Shown piece by piece: positions 17,273-27,164 of a stretch of DNA of 64,000 nucleotides. The stretch is from positions 2,852,001 to 2,916,000 of the forward strand of contig NZ_CP095413.1 of the NCBI RefSeq assembly GCF_023016285.1. The letters are read 5' to 3'. Within the stretch, counting starts at the first letter, position 1, and each line of letters starts with the position of its first letter. The notes beneath the pieces are model-generated. The model ran no database searches. It saw only the letters and a program-made list of their open reading frames with translations, and was not told the DNA's origin. Source of the DNA: Muricauda sp. SCSIO 64092. Its GTDB lineage: Bacteria > Bacteroidota > Bacteroidia > Flavobacteriales > Flavobacteriaceae. A program made the translations under genes and the position numbers.

Positions 17273-19345
17273 TTATTCAAAATCCGCCGCACTGACACCT
17301 TCATTGATTTTAATCTCCTTAACCATAAATTCAAAGTTCATTGGACCGGCAGATTGCATGAGCCTAAAAGGGAATTGTATTCCGGAGACTTCCTTATAAT
17401 CCGCGAATTCAATTGATGCTTCAACCATTTGGCCTTGTGCCTCCTGCACCGAGACCTCCTTTACCTTTAATCCCGTCTCTACATCATAGTATGCGGTTTT
17501 ATTGTCGGAAATCTTGATTTTATATGCTTTTTTAGCGCCTACGGGCTCTACGCCCTCCAAGCTTACATCACCGGCAATTAAATAGTTGATTTCAGGAAAT
17601 GTAGTGGCTTCGGCCTTCATTTTTTCAATCTCTTCCGGAGTGAGTTCCTTTCGCTGGCCCATAGCCATGCTATAGCCCTTATTGCCATCTATTACCTGCT
17701 TCTGCATGGAATTCCCCATCATTTTAACGTCTTGCAAAAATTTATTGTTATCGCTTTTCTTCATGACCAATTCCAAAGTTTGGCCTTGTAAGGTGGCTTC
17801 GGCAATCATGGAAAATGACGTGATGGCCTCTAACTTTTCCCTGCCGCCGATAACCTCAATATACTTCTCCAAAACAGCCGTAGCATCAATCCCCTCCGGA
17901 ATGGCCGCATTGTAATCTGGTTTACTGGTCTTAGTGGCGTATTTGTCGTAAAAAAGAACGGGGACCTTTTTGTTGTTGAATTGCACTTTTTCCAGGTTCT
18001 CCAACACCTCACTTCCCTTTCCAACAACTACGATACGTGCATTATCCGTGGAGAAATACTTTTGCGCGGCGTTCTGTACCTGATCGGTGGTTATGGCGTC
18101 TATTCGCTCCAGGTACGTTTTATAAAAGTCCTTGGGTAAATCTTCCTTTTCAATATTTAACGCGTACTGGGCGACCGTTTCCGGGTTTTCCAGCGCCATA
18201 ACGAACCTACCGGCATATTTGGCCTTGGTGTTTGCCAATTCTTTTTGGGAAACCGGTTCTTTACGAATCCGATCAATCTCACTTAGTATTTGAACTACCG
18301 AACTGTCCGTAACTTGATTTCTTACCTGGGCAAAAGCATTAAAGCGGGTTGGGCCATATTTATCATTTCTGATGTTGGAATAGGAGCCATAGGTATACCC
18401 CTTGTCTTCCCTAAGGTTCAAAAACAATCTTCCTTCGCCACCGCCACCGAGAATTTGGTTGGCTATTAAAGCGGGGAGGTAATCCTCATCCTTCATTTGT
18501 AGCTCAATCAAATTTTGAACGGACACTTCGGACTGCACAGCGTTTGGAGCATCCACAAAATTGATCTGCGTATATTGGGCATCCACAGGCTTGCCATACG
18601 TTAAAGTGGGGGGCACCGCCCTGGTCCATGGCGTAAATGCACTGGTAACAAGTTCCTTTACCGTATCAAAAGTTACATCGCCCACCACAATTAAATAAGC
18701 GTTTGCAGGGACAAAGTTTTTACGATAATACTGTTGTACATCCGCAAGTGCAACAGTATTGACGGTTTCCTCCGTGATGAATTCGCCATCTGGGTTGTTC
18801 TTTCCATAGCCAAGGGCCAACTGCACTCTCCTGGCAATGGCGGAAACGTCTTTTTCCTGCGTTTTCAACCCAGTGATAAGTTTCGCTTTTTCTTTTTCAA
18901 ACTCTTCCTCCGTGAAGTTGGGATTAATGGCTGCGTCAGCCATCAATTCCAATATTCTTGGAAAATATTTGGACAGGGAACTTGCAAAAGCACTTTTTGC
19001 ACCAAAGGCTATGGTTGCCCCCAAGAAATCCACTTCTTCATTGAACTCGTCTTTTGGAACGGTAGTGGAGCCATTCCCCAGCATGCTGGCCATGAGCGAA
19101 GAAACCCCAGCTTTTTCACCTTCCAGGACGGGTGGGTTGTCAATATCCAATTGAATCCTGACCCTGGGCAATTTATTGTTTTCAACCACCATGACCTTAA
19201 GGCCATTGCTCAGTTCAAAAGTATTTGGCTCCGATAGGTTGATCTTCGGTGCTGGACCGGGCTGTGGTTGCTTGCTTCTATCAACTTGGGCATTGAGGGC
19301 AAAGGCCAGGAAAGCAAAAACGAAAATAGCTATATAGTTTTTCAT
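17273..19345 (-). CDS. M16 family protein without zinc motif, with LolA-like C-terminal domain
   Basis: This 690-residue secreted protein starts at MKNYIAIFVFAFLAFALNAQ, a clear signal peptide; upstream in-frame Met codons would lie before or in the stop of the preceding gene. Residues 40-480 form two M16 peptidase halves, but the HxxEH zinc site is replaced by SSLMASMLG, so it should be catalytically inactive. Residues 500-690 look like a LolA/outer-membrane-lipoprotein-sorting-type beta domain (ATLQGQTLELVMKKSDNN). It directly follows the active M16 gene, so the two are probably subunits of one periplasmic peptidase. Confidence 0.85.
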   Translation of the reverse strand: MKNYIAIFVFAFLAFALNAQVDRSKQPQPGPAPKINLSEPNTFELSNGLKVMVVENNKLPRVRIQLDIDNPPVLEGEKAGVSSLMASMLGNGSTTVPKDEFNEEVDFLGATIAFGAKSAFASSLSKYFPRILELMADAAINPNFTEEEFEKEKAKLITGLKTQEKDVSAIARRVQLALGYGKNNPDGEFITEETVNTVALADVQQYYRKNFVPANAYLIVVGDVTFDTVKELVTSAFTPWTRAVPPTLTYGKPVDAQYTQINFVDAPNAVQSEVSVQNLIELQMKDEDYLPALIANQILGGGGEGRLFLNLREDKGYTYGSYSNIRNDKYGPTRFNAFAQVRNQVTDSSVVQILSEIDRIRKEPVSQKELANTKAKYAGRFVMALENPETVAQYALNIEKEDLPKDFYKTYLERIDAITTDQVQNAAQKYFSTDNARIVVVGKGSEVLENLEKVQFNNKKVPVLFYDKYATKTSKPDYNAAIPEGIDATAVLEKYIEVIGGREKLEAITSFSMIAEATLQGQTLELVMKKSDNNKFLQDVKMMGNSMQKQVIDGNKGYSMAMGQRKELTPEEIEKMKAEATTFPEINYLIAGDVSLEGVEPVGAKKAYKIKISDNKTAYYDVETGLKVKEVSVQEAQGQMVEASIEFADYKEVSGIQFPFRLMQSAGPMNFEFMVKEIKINEGVSAADFE

Positions 19346-19355
19346 TTGATACATC

Positions 19356-20678
19356 TTAAAATTCGGTTTTTTCTCCGGGGAGGTAATTGATAATGACACT
19401 TTGGTTAGGCTTTAAGTATTTATTTGCCACTTCCTTGATCTCTTCCCTGGTAATGGAACGATAGATATCGATCTCCTTATTGATAAGATTGGTGTCGCCA
19501 TATAACATATGATATCTTGCCAGGGAATTTGCAATGCCTTCCACGCTTGAGTTGGAATTCACAAAGTCATTCTCAAATTTGTTCTGTAGTTTTTGGTAAT
19601 CTCTTTCCGAAATAAGTTCGTCCCGTACCTTGGTGACTTCCTCCTCCATTTCCCCTTTCAAAACATCAAGGCTGGTTTCCCCAACAGGCAATGCAAAAAC
19701 CAGGTACATGCCATAATCTTCCTGTCCAATATTGAATGCCCCTACTTGTAACGCCTGTTTTTGCTCATCGACCATTTTTTTGTACAGCTTGGAACTTTTG
19801 CCATCGCTTAAATAGGTGGAAATCATATCCAATACGTAAGCATCCCTTTCCCTAAATCCCGGGGTTCTATAAGCGAGACCAATAGCCGGTATTTGAATGT
19901 TGGCATCGTAAGCGTTGGCTGTCCGCTGCTCGATAATGGGGTCTTCCTTGGGATAGTTTCTAACAATATCCGCACCTCTTGGGATGGAGCCAAAATAATC
20001 CTGGATCATTTTTTTTGTCGAGGGAATGTCAAAGTCTCCGGCTACGACCAGAACAGCATTGTTGGGAACATAGTATTTTTTGTTGTAGGCCTCAACATCT
20101 TCCAATGTCCCTGCATCCAAATCCTTCATATAGCCTATGTTAGGGTCTTTGTAAGGATGTTTGTCGAAAAGGTTTTTTCCAAGGACCGTTAGGAAAGAGC
20201 CATAGGGCGTATTATCATATCTGAGTCTCTTTTCCTCCTTAACCACTTCTTTTTGGGTGTCCACACCTTTTTGGTCTATGACCGGATGTAACATGCGTTC
20301 GGATTCCATCCAGAGGCCCAACTGAAGATTGTTGGAAGGAAACACTTCATAATAATACGTGCGATCTTGGGAGGTGTTGGCATTGTTTTTTCCGCCATTT
20401 GAAGATACGATTTCAAACCATTTTCCCCTTTCAATATTTTTGGTCCCCTCAAAAAGAAGGTGTTCAAAAAAATGGGCGAAACCTGTTCTGCCTTCGGTTC
20501 TGTCCTTTCCTCCCACATGGTACATTACCGATGTGGTTACTACTGGGGCACCATTGTCCTGGTGCAAGATCACGTGGAGTCCATTATCCAAATCATACTC
20601 CTCAAAAGCCACTTCCTGTGCACTGAGCATTCCAGTACCCATAAGGAGCAGGCTAAGAGCAATGTAAAATCTTCTCAT
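19356..20678 (-). CDS. M16 family zinc peptidase, active subunit
   Basis: This 440-residue periplasmic peptidase has signal peptide MRRFYIALSLLLMGTGMLSA. The inverted zinc motif HFFEH is at 69-73 in GFAHFFEHLLFEGT, and the third ligand Glu is expected in VVKEEKRLRYDNTPYG near residue 145. The C-terminal inactive half ends in ANKYLKPNQSVIINYLPG. It is the first gene of a two-gene unit; its partner begins about ten bases downstream and lacks the zinc motif. M16B peptidases commonly act as such pairs on short peptides. Confidence 0.9.
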   Translation of the reverse strand: MRRFYIALSLLLMGTGMLSAQEVAFEEYDLDNGLHVILHQDNGAPVVTTSVMYHVGGKDRTEGRTGFAHFFEHLLFEGTKNIERGKWFEIVSSNGGKNNANTSQDRTYYYEVFPSNNLQLGLWMESERMLHPVIDQKGVDTQKEVVKEEKRLRYDNTPYGSFLTVLGKNLFDKHPYKDPNIGYMKDLDAGTLEDVEAYNKKYYVPNNAVLVVAGDFDIPSTKKMIQDYFGSIPRGADIVRNYPKEDPIIEQRTANAYDANIQIPAIGLAYRTPGFRERDAYVLDMISTYLSDGKSSKLYKKMVDEQKQALQVGAFNIGQEDYGMYLVFALPVGETSLDVLKGEMEEEVTKVRDELISERDYQKLQNKFENDFVNSNSSVEGIANSLARYHMLYGDTNLINKEIDIYRSITREEIKEVANKYLKPNQSVIINYLPGEKTEF

Positions 20679-20718
20679 TTTTTAGTGTTTAGAATAAATT
20701 TAGTTCAATAAGTGTCGA

Positions 20719-20738
20719 GTAACACTTGTATTTGTTAC
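20719..20738. promoter_or_regulatory. Inverted repeat upstream of the M16 pair
   Basis: GTAACA at 20719-20724 and TGTTAC at 20733-20738 form a perfect six-base inverted repeat with an eight-base spacer, 40-60 bases before the M16 start and in the divergent region shared with the membrane-protein gene. It could be an operator, but no second copy was seen. Confidence 0.25.
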
Positions 20739-20839
20739 AAAAATTCTAAAATAAACAGCTGTATGGAAAATAAGAAGTGATTAACAATAATTTATACAAT
20801 TCATTTTTTTATCTTAAGTGGATAAGAAAAGTATTGAAA

Positions 20840-21286
20840 ATGAAAACCTTATCCCTTCCCTTTCGTTTTGGATTGGTGACCAGTGCTTGTTTGGTGGCCT
20901 ATTTTTTGATTTTGTCCCTCCTGGGCAAACACATTAACGTCTTCTTTAGTTTGTTCAATGGAGTTATCACGGGCTTTGCCATTTATGAGACCATAAAATA
21001 TACCAAGATCAGGGAAGGCTCTAAATTCACCTATGGGAGTGGATTCAAGGCGGGGATAACCACTGGTGTCGTTGCCACACTATTTTTCACCGTATTCTTT
21101 GCGTTATACTCCACCGAGTTAAGCCCTTCATTTTTGGACGAGCTTTCCGAGGTTTGGGCCAAGGACTATTCCAATTTCAAGGGAATTGTGTTTTTTACGG
21201 TATTCATTATGGGAATCGCTACCACCATTGTACTTACCCTGACTTTCATGCAATTGTTCAAAGCTTCCAATAATCCCAAAAAATAA
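20840..21286 (+). CDS. DUF4199-type membrane protein
   Basis: This 148-residue integral membrane protein has four hydrophobic segments (about 9-29, 35-50, 70-90 and 118-140) and the family-type segment FKAGITTGVVATLFFTVFFA. The start at MKTLSLPFRFGL is preferred over an upstream GTG because it gives the expected cytosolic N-terminus. Function is unknown. Confidence 0.7.
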   Translation: MKTLSLPFRFGLVTSACLVAYFLILSLLGKHINVFFSLFNGVITGFAIYETIKYTKIREGSKFTYGSGFKAGITTGVVATLFFTVFFALYSTELSPSFLDELSEVWAKDYSNFKGIVFFTVFIMGIATTIVLTLTFMQLFKASNNPKK

Positions 21287-21306
21287 TACTTAAACCGCTT
21301 GCACTA

Positions 21307-21337
21307 CTTGTGAATTAGGGAATTAGCAGTATATTTG
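21307..21337 (+). promoter_or_regulatory. Promoter of rplU-rpmA
   Basis: CTTG at 21307-21310 and TATATTTG at 21330-21337 are separated by exactly 19 bases, matching the Bacteroidota housekeeping promoter TTTG-19-TAnnTTTG. The predicted start of transcription is about 40 bases before the rplU ATG. Confidence 0.75.
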
Positions 21338-21385
21338 CACCCGCTATTCGCAGAATGGCACTAATTATAAATCAATAGAATAGAT

Positions 21386-21940
21386 ATGTACGCAATTGTA
21401 GAGATGGCAGGGCAGCAATTTAAAGTTGCAAAAGACCAGAAAGTGTACGTTCACCGTTTGCAGACGGAAGAGGGCAAAAAGGTAGTTTTTGACAAAGTCC
21501 TTCTTTTGGAAGATAATGGAAACGTTACCATTGGCGCCCCGGTCATAGAAGGTGCAGCTGTTGAGGCAAAAGTGGTAAAGCACCTAAAAGGGGACAAGGT
21601 CATTGTCTTTAAGAAAAAGAGAAGGAAGGGTTACCGAAAGAAAAATGGTCACAGACAGTATTTGACCGAAATTTTGGTTGAAGGTATTGTCGCAAAAGGT
21701 GCAAAAAAAGCTACCCCTGCAAAGGAAAAAGTGGTAAAACCTAAAGCTAGGGCCGTTACCCCAAAAGAAGAAAAGATCGAAGCTCCAAAGACGGCCCCCA
21801 AAAAGGAAGCAGCCCCAAAGGCTACGACCGACTTGAGCAGTAAAACGGTGGCAGAGCTAAAGGAAATGGCCAAAGCTGCTGGAATCACAGGAATCTCATC
21901 AATGAAAAAAGCAGAGCTTATTGAAGCTTTGAGCAAATAA
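21386..21940 (+). CDS. rplU: 50S ribosomal protein L21 with SAP-like C-terminal extension
   Basis: The first 100 residues are ribosomal protein L21 (MYAIVEMAGQQFKV, KKKRRKGYRKKNGHRQ). Typical bL21 has about 103 residues, while this one has 184. The extra part is a Lys/Ala/Pro linker (about 105-148) and then a helical LSSKTVAELKEMAKAAGI segment ending in MKKAELIEALSK, which resembles SAP or Rho-N/HeH nucleic-acid-binding motifs. It forms an operon with rpmA, 18 bases apart, from the promoter at 21307. Confidence 0.95.
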   Translation: MYAIVEMAGQQFKVAKDQKVYVHRLQTEEGKKVVFDKVLLLEDNGNVTIGAPVIEGAAVEAKVVKHLKGDKVIVFKKKRRKGYRKKNGHRQYLTEILVEGIVAKGAKKATPAKEKVVKPKARAVTPKEEKIEAPKTAPKKEAAPKATTDLSSKTVAELKEMAKAAGITGISSMKKAELIEALSK

Positions 21941-21958
21941 AATTTAAAACGAAACATC

Positions 21959-22216
21959 ATGGCTCACAAGAAAGGTGTAGGTAGTTCTAAAAACGGTAGG
22001 GAATCAGAATCGAAACGCTTGGGCGTTAAGATTTTTGGTGGCCAAAAAGCAGTTGCAGGCAATATTATTGTTCGTCAACGGGGTACAAAGCACAACCCAG
22101 GTGAGAACGTATATGCCGGTAAGGACCATACCTTGCACGCAAGGGTGGACGGAACCGTTAAGTTTGAAAAGAAAACAGGAGGGAAATCCTACGTTTCCAT
22201 AGTTCCGGAGGCTTAA
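21959..22216 (+). CDS. rpmA: 50S ribosomal protein L27
   Basis: This 85-residue protein begins [18 protein letters not shown] and has the L27 core [10 protein letters not shown] and [12 protein letters not shown]. Its N-terminus starts directly with the mature MAHKKG form, without the cleaved extension seen in Firmicutes. It is followed by a strong terminator. Confidence 0.97.
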   Translation: MAHKKGVGSSKNGRESESKRLGVKIFGGQKAVAGNIIVRQRGTKHNPGENVYAGKDHTLHARVDGTVKFEKKTGGKSYVSIVPEA

Positions 22217-22243
22217 CGAAACGACCTCTTCACATAAAACAGA

Positions 22244-22270
22244 CCCCTGATAGTACTATCAGGGGTTTTT
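22244..22270 (+). terminator. Rho-independent terminator of rplU-rpmA
   Basis: CCCCTGATAG (22244-22253) and CTATCAGGGG (22256-22265) form a perfect ten-base stem followed by TTTTT. It lies 28 bases after the rpmA stop. Confidence 0.92.
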
Positions 22271-22277
22271 GTTTTTA

Positions 22278-22468
22278 GATCCTGTTTGGGAATCTGTCAA
22301 TTATTTTCTTAAGTCCCTTTTTGCACGGTCCATCGTTAAAATTTTAGTCCATAACCATGGCTATGCTTTTCCATCGCACTGGCTCGCCCATAGCTTTCGC
22401 CATGTCGTGCCTCGTTCCGCACTAAAATGGTCCATAACAATTCCAATCATAAATTCCTAAACAGGTCT
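22278..22468. mobile_element. Short non-autonomous element (MITE-like), copy 2
   Basis: This copy of about 190 bases begins GATCCTGTTTGGGAATCTGT and ends AAATTCCTAAACAGGTC(T). It shares the inner blocks TTTTAGTCCATAAC and TGCCTCGTTCCGCACTAAAA with copies 1 and 3. Both ends carry substitutions relative to the other copies, so it is the most decayed and probably the oldest. The target duplication is uncertain (TTA on the left; TTA or TAA on the right). It sits directly behind the rpmA terminator. Confidence 0.75.
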
Positions 22469-22544
22469 TAATGTTTTAATAAAGCTATAATAATATACCG
22501 TACCATTAGGATTAGTATCCTTCCCTCTTTAAAAGGATCAAAGG

Positions 22545-24125
22545 ATGAAGAAGGGGATTTACATTTGCTTTCTGGTCGTTGCTGAAGCCCTGTTTGCACA
22601 GTCTTACAAAGGGTTCTTGTCGCACAATAAACAATCTGACTCCATTTTTTTTGAACTCAAATCCGGGCTTGAAGAAGCGAAAAAGGGGGCTTCTTCCCCT
22701 ATAGTGGCAAAAAGGCATTGGGAACTTGGGGAATTTTATCGAAATACAGGGGTGTATTCCGAAGCAATCGAACAGTTTAACCAATCATTGAAGCTATTAG
22801 GAACCCCTCCCGAAGATACGCTCCAGGTCATAGTGAACAATTGCATTGGAAAAGTACATCTATCGACCCATAAATTTGGGTTGGCACTGCAATACTTTAC
22901 GGAAGGGGCAAACATTTCCAATATCTTGGATTATACCAAAGGGAGGGCCGTTTCAAAAAGCCTTTTGGGAACATGTTATGAAAAAGAAGGAAACTATGTA
23001 GAGGCTTTGGAACATCAAAAAGAAAGTCTTTCCCTTTTTCAAAGTCTGCAGGACGATAGTGGAATTTCCATGGTCTATGAGAACATCGGTAGTATTCATG
23101 AAGATTTGGGGGACTATGACCTTGCTTATGGTTATTTTCTCAAATCCCATCACTATTTACAGGGAAAGGGAACGGCGCGTGAAGCGAATGTGCTGAACAA
23201 TTTAGGGGACATTTATCGAAAAAGCGGGAATTATGAAAAAGCTTTGGCATATACACAAAAAGCCAAGGATGTAGCAATGGGAATAACCGATTACCATCAA
23301 TTGGAAAGCGCCCATAAGGACCTTTCCAAAACCTATGTGCTGATGGGGAATTTTAAACAGGCCCACCACTATCTTTCAGAGGCCGAAGAATACAACAGAA
23401 TAGGGCTGGAAAATCAGAACACTAATCAGCTCAATGTGCTCCAAACCATTTATGAGACCCACAAAAAAGAAGGTGAGATACAGCTTTTGAGGGAACAAAA
23501 TAAAGTGAGCAAGGCCAATCAAAACCTACTGTGGGTGGCACTATTTGCCCTTGCGGCCATACTTACCATTCTGTATACCTATCTGGGGAGAAAGCGAAAG
23601 GCGAAGCTCAAACTCCAGGAGTACAAACAACGCGTGCTCAAAGCAGAATTGGAAAAGAAAGCATTTGAGGAGAAAAACCTGCAACAACAAGTGCAATTGA
23701 AGACAGCGGCATTGTCCAGATACAGTCTTCATTTGGCGCAGAAAAACAAGATTTTGCTCGATTTGTCCAAAACCCTTAAGAATAGCATTGTTCGGCGAAA
23801 TGTGGATCTTAATTTCAAGATAAATGAGCTTGTAAAGGAAATAGACTTCAATTTGCAACAGGAAGATGAATGGGACGAGTTTATGAACTTTTTCAAGGAA
23901 ATCCATCCTAACTTCATCAAAAAGCTATCTTCCCTGTCCGGTTGTAATCTTTCCCCGGCAGAAATGCGTTTGGGAATGTTGTTACGCCTTAACCTATCTT
24001 CAAAGGAAATTGCGTCCATTTTAAGGGTTACTCCAGATAGTGTTAGGGTAGCAAGACACAGACTTCGAAAAAAACTTCCCATAGACCAAAAAGAGGAGTT
24101 GGTCAACTTCATGGTAGACTTGTAA
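22545..24125 (+). CDS. TPR sensor with LuxR-type helix-turn-helix
   Basis: This 526-residue protein has a signal peptide or N-terminal anchor (1-19), about six TPR units (55-290, for example NNLGDIYRKSGNYEKALAY), one membrane segment (about 327-347), a coiled coil (350-395) and a C-terminal helix-turn-helix (about 465-515, LSSKEIASILRVTPDSVRVARHRLRKKL). This is the layout of Bacteroidota tetratricopeptide regulators that sense in the periplasm and bind DNA in the cytoplasm. It lies just upstream of a TonB receptor and phytase on the same strand and may control them; that is inference from position. Confidence 0.85.
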   Translation: MKKGIYICFLVVAEALFAQSYKGFLSHNKQSDSIFFELKSGLEEAKKGASSPIVAKRHWELGEFYRNTGVYSEAIEQFNQSLKLLGTPPEDTLQVIVNNCIGKVHLSTHKFGLALQYFTEGANISNILDYTKGRAVSKSLLGTCYEKEGNYVEALEHQKESLSLFQSLQDDSGISMVYENIGSIHEDLGDYDLAYGYFLKSHHYLQGKGTAREANVLNNLGDIYRKSGNYEKALAYTQKAKDVAMGITDYHQLESAHKDLSKTYVLMGNFKQAHHYLSEAEEYNRIGLENQNTNQLNVLQTIYETHKKEGEIQLLREQNKVSKANQNLLWVALFALAAILTILYTYLGRKRKAKLKLQEYKQRVLKAELEKKAFEEKNLQQQVQLKTAALSRYSLHLAQKNKILLDLSKTLKNSIVRRNVDLNFKINELVKEIDFNLQQEDEWDEFMNFFKEIHPNFIKKLSSLSGCNLSPAEMRLGMLLRLNLSSKEIASILRVTPDSVRVARHRLRKKLPIDQKEELVNFMVDL

Positions 24126-24288
24126 ACCACCTATGTTTTAGCAATGGTTACTGCAATGTAAATTAATTGTGATTGTTGCCCTATTGTTTCCCTCCCAAAG
24201 CGGGTTTGTTTCCCTTTTGTTGCCATTTACATTAAATGGTAATCAATTGATAGTGATACATTTGAGTGTAAACCTATACAATAAGATC

Positions 24289-27153
24289 ATGAAACTAATT
24301 AACGTATCAAAAGTGTTGTTTGTAACGCTTTTTGCCCTTTTTGGGATGGTGGAAAGTTATGCTCAAACAGGAAATATTACCGGTACAATTTCCGATGAAA
24401 ATGGCATCTATGTTTCTGGTGCCAATATTTTTATTTCGAGCTTAAACAGGGGAACAATTTCTGATTTTGATGGACGATTTACCCTTGTTGGAATTCCGGA
24501 AGGGAGTCATACTATCCAGATTACCTACATAGGATATGGTGATATTGCGCAAGATGTTGCCGTTAGCGGCGGGGAAACGGCGAGCATGGTTGTGGAACTT
24601 ACCCCTACCAATTACCAGTTGGATGAGGTTGAGGTCGCAGCCCACGGTTTAAGTGGTCAGGCCAAAGCACTAAATACCCAAAGGACAAATTTGAACATTA
24701 CCAATGTAGTATCCACGGACCAAATTGGAAAATTTCCGGATGCCAATATTGGGGATGCCGTTAAGCGTATCCCTGGGATTACAATGCAAGTAGATCAGGG
24801 GGAGGCACGTAATGTTATTGTTAGGGGGCTTTCGCCACAGCTCAATTCCGTGACCTTGAACGGGAGTCGTATTCCCTCCGCCGAAGGGGACAATAGGAAT
24901 ATCCAAATGGATTTGATTCCTTCGGATATGATTCAGACTATTGAAGTAAACAAAGCAGTGACCCCGGACATGGATGGGGATGCACTCGGGGGTTCCATAA
25001 ACCTGGTCACACGTACCGCTCCCCAGGGATATCGCCTTTCTGCGACCCTGGGTTCGGGAATCAACTTCATAACCGATAGGAGAAACCTCAATGGTTCGTT
25101 CCTCTTGGGAGATAGGACGAAAGATGGAAAATTTGGATGGATGTTGGGAGCGGTAATCCAGGACAACGATTTTGGTTCCGACAATATAGAAGCAGAGTGG
25201 AACAATGAATTTGCGTTCACCAATGCCGATGGGGATGAAGAGGAACTGGATGTAAACCCATACACGGATGTTTTTGAGCAGCGTACTTATTTAGTACAAC
25301 GGGTGAGACGAAGTTTTTCCGTCAATTTGGATTACCAATTCGATCCCAACAACTCCATTTACCTAAAAACCATGTATAACTGGAGGGATGACCGGGAGAA
25401 CCGTTTTGTAACGGCCCAGGAACTTTTGGATGCAGAGGACATTCAAGAAGGGGACTTTACGATAACAAATGGGACGCCCACCCGCTTTCCCGTTGAAGTT
25501 GCGAGGGAAACAAAAGGAGGTATAGACAATGACCGTAACCAGAATACAAGGCTTGAAGATCAACGGATGCAAAACTATACGCTTGGTGGAAATCATTTAT
25601 GGGGCAAAGTTAAGATCGACTGGCTGGCATCCTATGCCAGGGCATCCGAAGAACGTTTGGACGAACGCTACGCCCAATATACAACGGAGTACATCGCCAA
25701 CATTGATAACAGTGATCCGGAGTTTCCCAATATGACCGCGGAAAACCCTGAAAACACCAATGATTTGTCCTCTTTTGAGTTTGACGAAATTACCAATGAG
25801 ACCCAATTCACCGATGAGGACGACATCAACCTTTTCCTAAATGTTGAAGTACCGGCAAATCTCTTTGGGGATAAGGATGGAACGCTAAAATTTGGTGTTC
25901 GGGGAAGGTTTAAAAATAAGGCCAGGGACAACGATTTCTTCGAATACGATCTGGAGGATACCTTTCCCGTTTTGGGTGGCATTCCCACGGTGGATATGAC
26001 CGATCCCGATTTTTTGGTTGGCAGTGAATATGCCGCAGGATTTTATCCGTCCCCAAGTTGGTTGGGAGGCCTTGATTTGAACGAGACCAATGGCTCACCC
26101 GTTTTGGAGGAGTTTTTACCGGGAAACTTTGATATTAGAGAGGATGTACTGGCAGGATATGTGATGGTAAATCAGAAATTGTCGGATAAATTTGGTCTCC
26201 TGGCAGGACTCCGAATAGAAAACACCCAGTTGGAGTCGGATGGTTTTAGTCTGAATTTTGGCGAGGACGATGTGGTGGTTGAAGAAGTAAGCGATGATAC
26301 CTCGTACACCAATATCTTACCAGGGGTACATCTTAAATACGATATCACGAACAATACCATTTTACGATTTGCATGGAGCAATACCCTGGCACGACCCAAC
26401 TATGAGGATTTGATTCCCAGGGCAGAAATTGTGAATGCCGATAATGAGATTATCCTGGGAAATGCTGAACTCGATCCCACAACCTCCATGAACTTTGATT
26501 TGATGGGAGAGCATTATTTTCAAAGTATTGGAGTGATTTCTGGAGGACTTTTTTATAAACGTATCAGTGATTTCATCTATACCTTTATTTCTGAGGCCCC
26601 CGATGATTCCTTTGGACCGGGAACAGCAGGTTTTGATGTGTTCCAACCTTTGAATGGGGACAATGCTTCCATTTTTGGTGTGGAATTCGCTTTTCAGCGC
26701 CAGCTTGACTTTTTACCTGGATTTGCCAAAAACTTCAACATCTATTTAAATTATACCCACCTTACCTCCAGTGCCGATGGCATACGAAACGAGGATGGGG
26801 ATGAACGGGCAGACGATTTGGACCTTCCCAATACGGCCCCCAACATGTTTAACGCCTCCCTGGGCTATACCGGAAAACGATTCAGTGCCCGGTTATCGGC
26901 AAACTATTCCGATGCCTACATCGATGAGCTCGGGGGGAATGCCTTTGAAGACCGTTTCTATGACGAACAGTTTTTTCTGGATTTTAACTCCAGTTATGCC
27001 ATTAACAATAAACTTAGAATTTATGCGGACCTCAATAATATCACAAACCAGCCCTTGCGCTTTTTCCAAGGCGTGAGTAACCGGACCCAGCAATCGGAAT
27101 TCTATGGGTTACGCCTTACTTTTGGTTTAAAATATGATGTCTTCAAAAAATAA
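24289..27153 (+). CDS. TonB-dependent receptor paired with phytase
   Basis: This 954-residue outer-membrane receptor starts with signal peptide MKLINVSKVLFVTLFALFGM and a carboxypeptidase-like regulatory domain (about 30-115). The plug follows with ISTDQ-like VSTDQIGKFPDANIGDAVKR and IRG-type VIVRGLSPQLNSVTLNG, then a 22-strand barrel ending in FGLKYDVFKK. The start at 24289 is preferred over 24169 because it gives a proper signal peptide. Its neighbour is a beta-propeller phytase, so the substrate may be an inositol phosphate or a phytate-metal complex (inference). Confidence 0.9.
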   Translation: MKLINVSKVLFVTLFALFGMVESYAQTGNITGTISDENGIYVSGANIFISSLNRGTISDFDGRFTLVGIPEGSHTIQITYIGYGDIAQDVAVSGGETASMVVELTPTNYQLDEVEVAAHGLSGQAKALNTQRTNLNITNVVSTDQIGKFPDANIGDAVKRIPGITMQVDQGEARNVIVRGLSPQLNSVTLNGSRIPSAEGDNRNIQMDLIPSDMIQTIEVNKAVTPDMDGDALGGSINLVTRTAPQGYRLSATLGSGINFITDRRNLNGSFLLGDRTKDGKFGWMLGAVIQDNDFGSDNIEAEWNNEFAFTNADGDEEELDVNPYTDVFEQRTYLVQRVRRSFSVNLDYQFDPNNSIYLKTMYNWRDDRENRFVTAQELLDAEDIQEGDFTITNGTPTRFPVEVARETKGGIDNDRNQNTRLEDQRMQNYTLGGNHLWGKVKIDWLASYARASEERLDERYAQYTTEYIANIDNSDPEFPNMTAENPENTNDLSSFEFDEITNETQFTDEDDINLFLNVEVPANLFGDKDGTLKFGVRGRFKNKARDNDFFEYDLEDTFPVLGGIPTVDMTDPDFLVGSEYAAGFYPSPSWLGGLDLNETNGSPVLEEFLPGNFDIREDVLAGYVMVNQKLSDKFGLLAGLRIENTQLESDGFSLNFGEDDVVVEEVSDDTSYTNILPGVHLKYDITNNTILRFAWSNTLARPNYEDLIPRAEIVNADNEIILGNAELDPTTSMNFDLMGEHYFQSIGVISGGLFYKRISDFIYTFISEAPDDSFGPGTAGFDVFQPLNGDNASIFGVEFAFQRQLDFLPGFAKNFNIYLNYTHLTSSADGIRNEDGDERADDLDLPNTAPNMFNASLGYTGKRFSARLSANYSDAYIDELGGNAFEDRFYDEQFFLDFNSSYAINNKLRIYADLNNITNQPLRFFQGVSNRTQQSEFYGLRLTFGLKYDVFKK

Positions 27154-27164
27154 TCGGTTACACT

